A stretch of 64,000 nt of DNA from the NCBI RefSeq assembly GCF_013426205.1, contig NC_089423.1, positions 4,278,001 through 4,342,000 on the forward strand, read 5' to 3'. Both the position numbers and the translations under genes were made by a program. This document shows, piece after piece, positions 58,075 to 64,000 of this stretch. Under the pieces are notes generated by a model. That model searched no databases and had not been told where the DNA came from. It was given only the letters and a program-made list of their open reading frames with translations. The number at the start of each line of letters is the position of its first letter. Positions within the stretch are counted from its first letter, which is position 1. This DNA comes from Metarhizium brunneum. Its lineage: Eukaryota; Ascomycota; Sordariomycetes; Hypocreales; Clavicipitaceae.

Positions 58075-60660
58075 TTATTGCTTATCCCCGTCTGACCCTT
58101 GGATAGCGGCTTGTGCTTTTGTTCTCACCCGTTGAATCGCCTTGGTCTCCTTGTTCCCAATATACTTGGACTTGCGGACTTTTTTCCTCAAAAACCAGTG
58201 GAGATTGGCTGCCAGAGCAGGCAGCTCGCTGGCAGCGCCGAAGATACGCTTCACCTTCAGATCTTCACTGGTCTCTTTCCTTCTGCATTGCCGTAAGAGA
58301 CTTAGAAGAAACAACTCCACAAATAACGAGGCCCATACATTTAGTTCCGGGAGGTCAATGGCTTTGAAGATGCTAATGCCAAGGGCGCCGTTAGCCACAA
58401 GTGAGGCGTAGAATTGGGCAATGTTGCCCAGCCGGCTTTCGTTTTTGAGTCTTTCCCCTTCAGTAGTCTCTTCAGCTTCCTCTGAACCTTCGCCGAATAG
58501 GGATTCGCCTAAGCTTCGAAATATTTTCCAAAGACGATCTTGAAATGCGAATCGTATTCGGCTGTTCACACAAGCTTGCCCCCCCACCAAGGCATAGTAT
58601 TCATTGTAATCTGGTTCGCTTCCAACACATTGCACCAAAACTCTGGTTATTTCAAGCTGATCATCCTTTTTCAATTTCAAACCCACAAATTGGCGATGAC
58701 CATGTTCGTAGTTAAGCCCCGACATGATGGCTGTAAATATGGCAATCTGGGCACCTGTATGGAGACCTTGTGCCTTTGCCTTGCTTGGATAATCTGGCAG
58801 AACAAAATCCATGTCCTCATCGTCCGCTGCATCTTTGAGACCACGGTTTACTTCCTTGGAGATCATTCGCGCTCTTTCTTCCGCATCACGGTAGGTCGGA
58901 ACACTGGCACCAACTAGCCACCATTTTCCATGCTTGTCGACGCTTTCAGTATCTTTAAGTCCAATACCCATTGGCGCTAGACCATCCAGCCGTCTTGACT
59001 GTGACTTCAGTTCTCCAAGGCGTTTTTTCATCCGAAGAACATGCTCGGACACTATGGTAGAGTCCGTTCCTTTAGCACTCGGCTTGTTATTCTTCAAGTC
59101 CTGGATTGTTTCAATCATGAACTTTGTGCGTGCTGAGACGTTCGTATATCCAACGCTGTTCACAGCAGAGCTTAAAACGGTAGAAACATGCTTGAGCGCT
59201 TGAGGGTCATCTCTTCGTAATAGCCTTCCAGCCATTCGACAGACCCTGAGTAGCAGTTCAACGTTCAGTTCGGACAGGTTGTCTAACAAAATTTCCATGT
59301 AGTCGAATACAATTTTGCAACTGACGACTTCGAAGACGTAGAGCTGCGTAAGAAAGGTCAGGAAGTTGGCAGGTTCCTTTTTCAACGCGTGCTGACTGCT
59401 ATCATGGTCTGCGGCTTGGCCATAATATTCACCAAACTCCTTCACTATATTTCGCACGAGATGTGATCCAAAGCTGGAACCCGTAATTTTGTAAACTGCG
59501 GCAGAGAACCCGCCGATCAAGACGAAGAATTGGTCCGGCAGACTTTCTTGTTTGCGCAACTGTGACAAGATAGCATCAGTGAGAATATCAGTGACTTCCG
59601 CGCGGGCATTGGATTGGTATAACTCTTCGACAGATTGCACAATCCATATAAGGTTGGCGTCCGTCAATCGATTGATCAGGCCTCGAACTTGTCGTTGTAG
59701 CCGAGGCTGGGCATGTTTCTCTGATTCTGTATTTTCATGGCGTCGTGCTAATGGAACATACTTTGCAGCCGCTTCTCCGTTGGTAGGTGCGATGTAAGGA
59801 TTCTCTCTTTGCGGTTGTTTGTAACTTGCAAATGCGTTTTGGTCGGAATCAAGTCCAATGGTGGCGTCGTCTTCATCTATACCAGATTCATCTATATCAG
59901 ATGCCTCCGGTGAAACGCTTTCAGTCATATCCCGCGTCGGAGCAGACCTGACCCTAGAAAGAGAGTCTGAAACGGGTTTTGAAACAGGTCTGGACTCTGT
60001 CTTTCTCCTCTTTGAAGATAACCAGTCATCGTAGACAGATTTTCGTTTCTTCATATCATCTTCACTGCCGGCAATATCCTCACCCGTCTCGCCAATTAGT
60101 TCCTCCAAGCCATCCTCCTTAAACGCTTGTGGTAGAGATCGACGACCCTTTTTGATACCAAGCTTCCTCTCGAAATCTTCAATTTCGGCATCATCCTGGG
60201 CTAACTTCTCAAGGTGTATCTTTGATAAGCCTCCTCGATTCCTCGTATTGGGAGTTGTATCTGCTGAATTTTCACCGGACGAGTCCTCCCACTTCTCCAC
60301 TTCTTCAGTGCTATATTCCGAATCGCTACTTTCGTCAGCATCTGATAAAATGTCGTCTACCTGGTCCACGTCTGAGAACTGAGATGCCAAAACCCGAGGC
60401 ACTGGAGACAGGGTTTGCCTGGGACGAGATGCAGAATTACCCTCTTTTCTTTTCATCACGGGCTTCGAAGGATGGCTAGAGTGCCTCTGGGATTTTTTCT
60501 GCGTCCTTTGAAGCCTGCGATTTTCCTTGCGTGTGAGGGAGTGGGATGAGCCATAATGTCGATGGATTGCCGCTCCTCCAGGTTGTTTCTGTTGGTGTAA
60601 ATCGACGCCTATGCGCTTGAACAGTTTCTGTTGCAGGTCTGTAATTGAGCCTGCTGGCAT
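58075..60660 (-). CDS. SGD1: Nucleolar MIF4G/MA3 protein Sgd1 (NOM1 family)
   Basis: SGD1 is a nucleolar 40S biogenesis factor that helps recruit Fal1 helicase. From the ATG at 60660 it has 861 residues. The basic N-terminus includes SLTRKENRRLQRTQKKSQRH. Long acidic Ser-rich stretches follow (about 100-330). The MIF4G fold begins near ARRHENTESEKHAQPRLQRQVRGLINRL... and includes LIWIVQSVEELYQSNARAEV, LPDQFFVLIGGFSAAVYKI and HLVRNIVKEFGEYY. The MA3 domain near the C-terminus shows QLEITRVLVQCVGSEPDYNEYYALV and FAFQDRLWKIFRSLGES. The start is uncertain: the frame runs 44 codons upstream through a TTTCAG at about 60728, so a first exon may exist further up. Confidence 0.85.
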   Translation of the reverse strand: MPAGSITDLQQKLFKRIGVDLHQQKQPGGAAIHRHYGSSHSLTRKENRRLQRTQKKSQRHSSHPSKPVMKRKEGNSASRPRQTLSPVPRVLASQFSDVDQVDDILSDADESSDSEYSTEEVEKWEDSSGENSADTTPNTRNRGGLSKIHLEKLAQDDAEIEDFERKLGIKKGRRSLPQAFKEDGLEELIGETGEDIAGSEDDMKKRKSVYDDWLSSKRRKTESRPVSKPVSDSLSRVRSAPTRDMTESVSPEASDIDESGIDEDDATIGLDSDQNAFASYKQPQRENPYIAPTNGEAAAKYVPLARRHENTESEKHAQPRLQRQVRGLINRLTDANLIWIVQSVEELYQSNARAEVTDILTDAILSQLRKQESLPDQFFVLIGGFSAAVYKITGSSFGSHLVRNIVKEFGEYYGQAADHDSSQHALKKEPANFLTFLTQLYVFEVVSCKIVFDYMEILLDNLSELNVELLLRVCRMAGRLLRRDDPQALKHVSTVLSSAVNSVGYTNVSARTKFMIETIQDLKNNKPSAKGTDSTIVSEHVLRMKKRLGELKSQSRRLDGLAPMGIGLKDTESVDKHGKWWLVGASVPTYRDAEERARMISKEVNRGLKDAADDEDMDFVLPDYPSKAKAQGLHTGAQIAIFTAIMSGLNYEHGHRQFVGLKLKKDDQLEITRVLVQCVGSEPDYNEYYALVGGQACVNSRIRFAFQDRLWKIFRSLGESLFGEGSEEAEETTEGERLKNESRLGNIAQFYASLVANGALGISIFKAIDLPELNVWASLFVELFLLSLLRQCRRKETSEDLKVKRIFGAASELPALAANLHWFLRKKVRKSKYIGNKETKAIQRVRTKAQAAIQGSDGDKQ

Positions 60661-61294
60661 TTTGAGCAGATTGCCTCCAAATGATCCCAGAACAGGCCGC
60701 TTCTTTGTGCGTAGTGCTCTCGTATCACTGAAATAAATAGAAGACGGATGCGTGAGAATCGCAGGTCTGTTAACTGAGACCTGTAGTGACAAAGCTTAGG
60801 CAGATGACGATGCTCAGGGAAAAGATAGAAATGAAATGTCTGGTATTAACAAGCAGACTCTCTCAGCGGAGGGAAGCCGTTTGCTTGAAGAAAAGTTATG
60901 GGGAGTTATTGGGGGGGGATGACAGAAAGAGCTAGATAAGTCTGCTGAAAAAATAACAATAATAATAAAGACGGTCAAGACTTGTTTTCAAGCAAGAGAT
61001 CGAAGCAAGACAGCTGTGCGTTCTGTCTACGGTCCAACTTCAAGCAGAACATCGACATCTAGGAACTGGTGAATAAGGGAATAAAAAATATATATGGGGC
61101 CCGCCACAACTCAACCTCAACCCAGCCCCATGACCTAGGCACCCATTGGTCGCCCCACATTGCACAACATTGCAAGCCTCGATGGGCATCAAGCTGCTGA
61201 ACTGGACTGCCACTCAACTCTGCAAGTTGTTCACAACTCCACGAACAGATGCGCATCTGTAGCTGTTGGCTTCTCGGTGCCGTGGGATTTTATA
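60661..61294. promoter_or_regulatory. Divergent spacer SGD1/SRP14
   Basis: This holds the 5' flanks of two divergent genes, with an AATAATAATAAAG stretch near 60957 and a G8 run near 60910. A further SGD1 5' exon may lie here. Confidence 0.35.
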
Positions 61295-61859
61295 ATGGAC
61301 TCTGATAAACTAAGCCAAGATGAGGTTAGTGATCTGCACTTCACTCAAAACTCTAAGCTTCCTCTGCTGGACAAAGCCATTCGACTAACCCCGCAGAGCA
61401 GTTTTTCTCCAAACTTGACGAGCTCTTCACAAAAAGGAAAGGGGCAAGTCATGGGGCGGTTTATTTAACTCAAAAGCGCTGTAAGTACAGTATTCTGCGC
61501 CTTCACTGATATGGATCTATACTCCCGTTCTGGCAGCCTTCTCTTATGAACCTTTTGATCGTTGACCCTAATCATCTATAGTAATGAGGCATACAGAAGA
61601 AGATACCATGGGAAATGATGATGCGGTATCTGATAAGCACCCTAAAGGTCCCATGCCCGTTCTCATCAGAGCATCAAATGGGAAATCAAAACGAAACAGA
61701 TCTGACAAGATCAAGATGTCGACAATAGTGGAACCACAGGATCTTGACAGCTTTTACACCCGGTTTGCTGACATTTGCAAATCTGGAATGGTGGCACTGA
61801 AGCCTAGGGATCGAAGCAAGAAGAAGGCCAAAGCAAAGAAGAAGAAAGCCGCATCGTGA
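61295..61859 (+). CDS. SRP14: Signal recognition particle subunit Srp14
   Basis: SRP14 binds the Alu domain of SRP RNA and supports elongation arrest during co-translational targeting. Exons 61295-61324, 61402-61480 and 61582-61859 give 128 residues. MDSDKLSQDE/FFSKLDELFTKRKGASHGAVYL is the canonical N-terminus, then PMPVLIRASNGKSKRNRSDKI, ISTVVEP-like MSTIVEPQDLDSFYTRF and CKSGMVALKPRDRSKKK. The C-terminus is Lys-rich. The first acceptor has three AGs within 9 nt (GCAGAGCAG); the last is used because it gives SQDEFFSKL. Using the middle one would add a Gln, and the first would break the frame. It is divergent from SGD1. Confidence 0.9.
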
Positions 61860-62940
61860 AATCATTTGTGCATTGTTGGCCGCAAGCCAAATTGAGTCTC
61901 TGTCCCAAGACCGGTAATCAGGTGCGGCTACCCTGCATGTGTCTACGAGGGGCATCCAGGCAACGTGGGGAAAGGGATGTCAAGCAAGAAGAATTATGTT
62001 TGGTATGAATGAATACATAGGGTCTGAGAAACCTGTTGCCATATTGCAACATGAGACTTTTCCCAAACAATATTCATTTTGTGTTCTTTTTTTCTAGCGG
62101 GGTGCAGTGAAAGTCTCCATGCCAGCAAGCATCCAGTGGAATACGGTGTAGGCGAAGGGTCAAGTATCAACTGGGTGAAACACCCAATATACTCCATAGG
62201 GATTCACTGTTGAGATAATTCCGCTATCACTTATTACCGTGATTTGACGAAGACGGGAATAAACAATATAAGCAGAGAAACTAAACGGTAGGTATTTAAT
62301 ATCAGTGCATTAGCGAAATATATCTAAACTTATGTGCTTGAATCGCAATGGACCGGGCGAGCACATCTGCTCCTCACCCATCTCCCATCTTCAATCACTG
62401 GGAATGTAGATTTTGATCGACAAACTCCATACGAGATGTATTACTGTCTGATTCATCTATGAGATAAGATAGCAACCCCGTCTCCCGAGGCAGATAATAC
62501 CATCTGGTTCAGAGTTTCCAGATTCACGCCTAATTACAATCACCCCTGTTAAACCACATTGCTCGTTATCACTGCTACACTCTTCATTTGCGTACTAGCG
62601 TCAACACCATCTGGCGTGGAAATGTGACTGTAACGACACTGCTCACTAATCTCAACTCATTCAGAGGAGAGCCACCCCCATTTCCACGCAGCATAGACTA
62701 TACTTCATCCAACTTTTGAGATTATCAATTTGCGGAAAGATCGCCCCCCCCGGGAAAAACAGAAAAAAGATAGAAAAAAATCAGGGCAAAGACAATAGAC
62801 GTGTGGTAGAATACCGTGAAGTTCTTGGGTAATTCGCAGTGCAAATCCGATCGCGAAGGTGTGATCCATGACCTATTTCCGGACCACAGCCATTTGAAAA
62901 TCCTACCGAGATATCTGCACTAATCGTCAATCGTCCTTGC
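61860..62940. other. Convergent spacer SRP14/RRM protein (1.1 kb)
   Basis: This lies between the 3' ends of two converging genes. A C9 stretch (about 62746) and A-rich runs at 62755-62785 are present. It likely includes a long 3' UTR of the RRM gene. No gene is recognised. Confidence 0.4.
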
Positions 62941-64000
62941 CTACATGATCTGGTCCTGTGTCAAGCCACCATGGGTGTCTGTTTCCATGCTCTCGCCACT
63001 AGACTGATTAAGGTACTTGACAAAGCTCAGGTTGAGAGGACGACCGCCGTATTGGTAACCTTGGAACTTGGCAATCGCAGTTTCTGCAGTTTCTGCAGTA
63101 TCGAAACGGACGACACCTGTGCCTCTAGACCGACCACTAGGTTCATATTGTATTTCAGCCTGTTCCACCTTGCCAATTGTGGTGAACAAGTCAACCAAAT
63201 CGTCGTTGCTCGTGGACCATGGAAGCTAGTGACAAGTCAGCTCTGGGATTCCTGTCTGGTTTTCCATGGTTCGTTGCCGGCTCACATTTCGGACGTAGAT
63301 TGTCTCGCCCTTCTCAGTTCCAGCAGTAGCACCATCTGTGAATGGATTCGGGGCCACAGCAGTGGCGGCGGCTGAGGCATCGAAGTTCGCACCACCACCA
63401 GAAAAGCCTCCACGACCGCTGAAACCGAAACCTCCACGACCGCCGCCATAACCTCCACGCCCGAATCCGCCGCCAAACCCGCCTCTCATACCGCCTCCGT
63501 AACCGCCGCGTCCCGAAAAGCCCATACCGCTAGAACCAGCGTATCGGTCTTCACGGACTTCGAGCATTCGTCCTTGCCAGTCATACCCGTTGAATTGCTG
63601 AATAGCATTCCGAGCATCGTCGGGATTCTCAAACACAACAATGCCGGAACCTTTGGGACGACCATCAGGGCCGATGTGGACATCGGCGCGAATCACACCA
63701 CCCACACGCGCTAGCGGGTAATACATGTTAGAAGAGGAGTTTGACCACTGAGCATGATGCCCAATTCTCAACTTACCTGCTTGTCGGAAAAGGTCTTTCA
63801 AATCCTGCCACCCGATGTTGAATGGAAGCTGCCAAGAGTTAGTCTGGCAACGCAATATTTTCGTTATCATCATTTTAGGAGAAACAGACATTAGCTACGT
63901 AGATCTGTCGGCCACCTGCACCAGGAGGACCGCCATAACCGCCTTGGTTGTTGAAGCCGCCTGACATCCCCCCACTAAACCCACCGCGGTTGCCTCCGGT
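62941..64000 (-). CDS. RGG-rich protein with two RRMs visible, Gbp2/Hrb1-like, 3' part
   Basis: This is the C-terminal part of an SR/RGG-type RNA-binding protein; the 5' end lies beyond base 64000. Visible exons are 64000-63890, 63828-63777, 63710-63286 and 63225-62941. The first visible exon is Gly/Arg-rich (GGFNNQGGYGGPPGAGG) and enters an RRM at RQIYVAN/LPFNIGWQDLKDLFRQA/ARVGGVIRADVH, with RNP1-like KGSGIVVF. An RGG/FGG linker follows. A second RRM (GETIYVRN/LPWSTSNDDLVDLFTTIG, RNP1 RGTGVVRF) is next, ending KYLNQSSGESMETDTHG. Gbp2/Hrb1 bridge transcription and mRNA export in yeast, so that role is a family inference. Both RRMs are split at the same place, after RNP2 (VAN/LPF, VRN/LPW), suggesting an old domain duplication. 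The 66-nt intron at 63711-63776 is stop-free and in frame. Confidence 0.87.

Overview
This window is a chromosomal segment of a filamentous ascomycete (Pezizomycotina). By the look of its proteins and intergenic motifs it is probably from the Sordariomycetes, perhaps Hypocreales; that placement is an inference. The support is: short spliceosomal introns (mostly 50-100 nt, with GTRNGT-type donors and CTAAC/CTAAT-type branch sites), densely packed genes on both strands, and a typical mould gene set (sphingolipid delta-8 desaturase, Inp1, UsgS-like membrane protein, C-terminal SQEL histone H2A). I rebuilt about 60 introns by joining reading frames at splice sites that restore family-conserved sequence. 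Exon coordinates are given gene by gene.

Layout, left to right: 3' end of the deubiquitinase OTU1 (+); UsgS-like membrane protein (-); peroxisome-retention factor INP1 (+); an AT-rich poly-T island; KGD2, E2 of 2-oxoglutarate dehydrogenase (-); a five-exon complex I LYR subunit of the NDUFB9/B22 type (+); the divergent histone pair H2A (-)/H2B (+); SQS1 (-); ATG4 (+); JJJ1 (-); an SPX-RING ubiquitin ligase (+); cystathionine gamma-synthase (-); a glyoxalase-fold protein with a membrane segment (-); EMG1 (-); mitochondrial S17 (+); SAP1-type AAA ATPase (-); COG6 (-); ATG9 (+); the MRS3/4 iron carrier (+); P58IPK/DNAJC3-like ER chaperone (-); HAUS1-like protein (+); VAC14 (-); delta-8 sphingolipid desaturase (-); LPD1, E3 of the 2-oxoacid dehydrogenases (-); SGD1/NOM1 (-); SRP14 (+); and the 3' part of a two-RRM, RGG-rich RNA-binding protein (-).

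The content is housekeeping: mitochondrial energy metabolism (KGD2, LPD1, NDUFB9, MRPS17, MRS4), autophagy and endomembrane traffic (ATG4, ATG9, VAC14, COG6, INP1, SAP1, OTU1), ribosome biogenesis and translation (JJJ1, EMG1, SGD1, SQS1, SRP14), and chromatin. I see no transposon genes, secondary-metabolite cluster, CRISPR array, rRNA or convincing tRNA. No clear new multi-gene system is visible. The unusual signals are small: families of TAC...GTA palindromes and TACGGAGTAC motifs confined to spacers, a fold-back element near 19.67 kb, a 35-bp tandem duplication carrying the INP1 stop codon, frequent AAG 3' splice sites, several stop-free introns whose length is a multiple of three, and two unexplained ORFs that overlap known genes in another frame.
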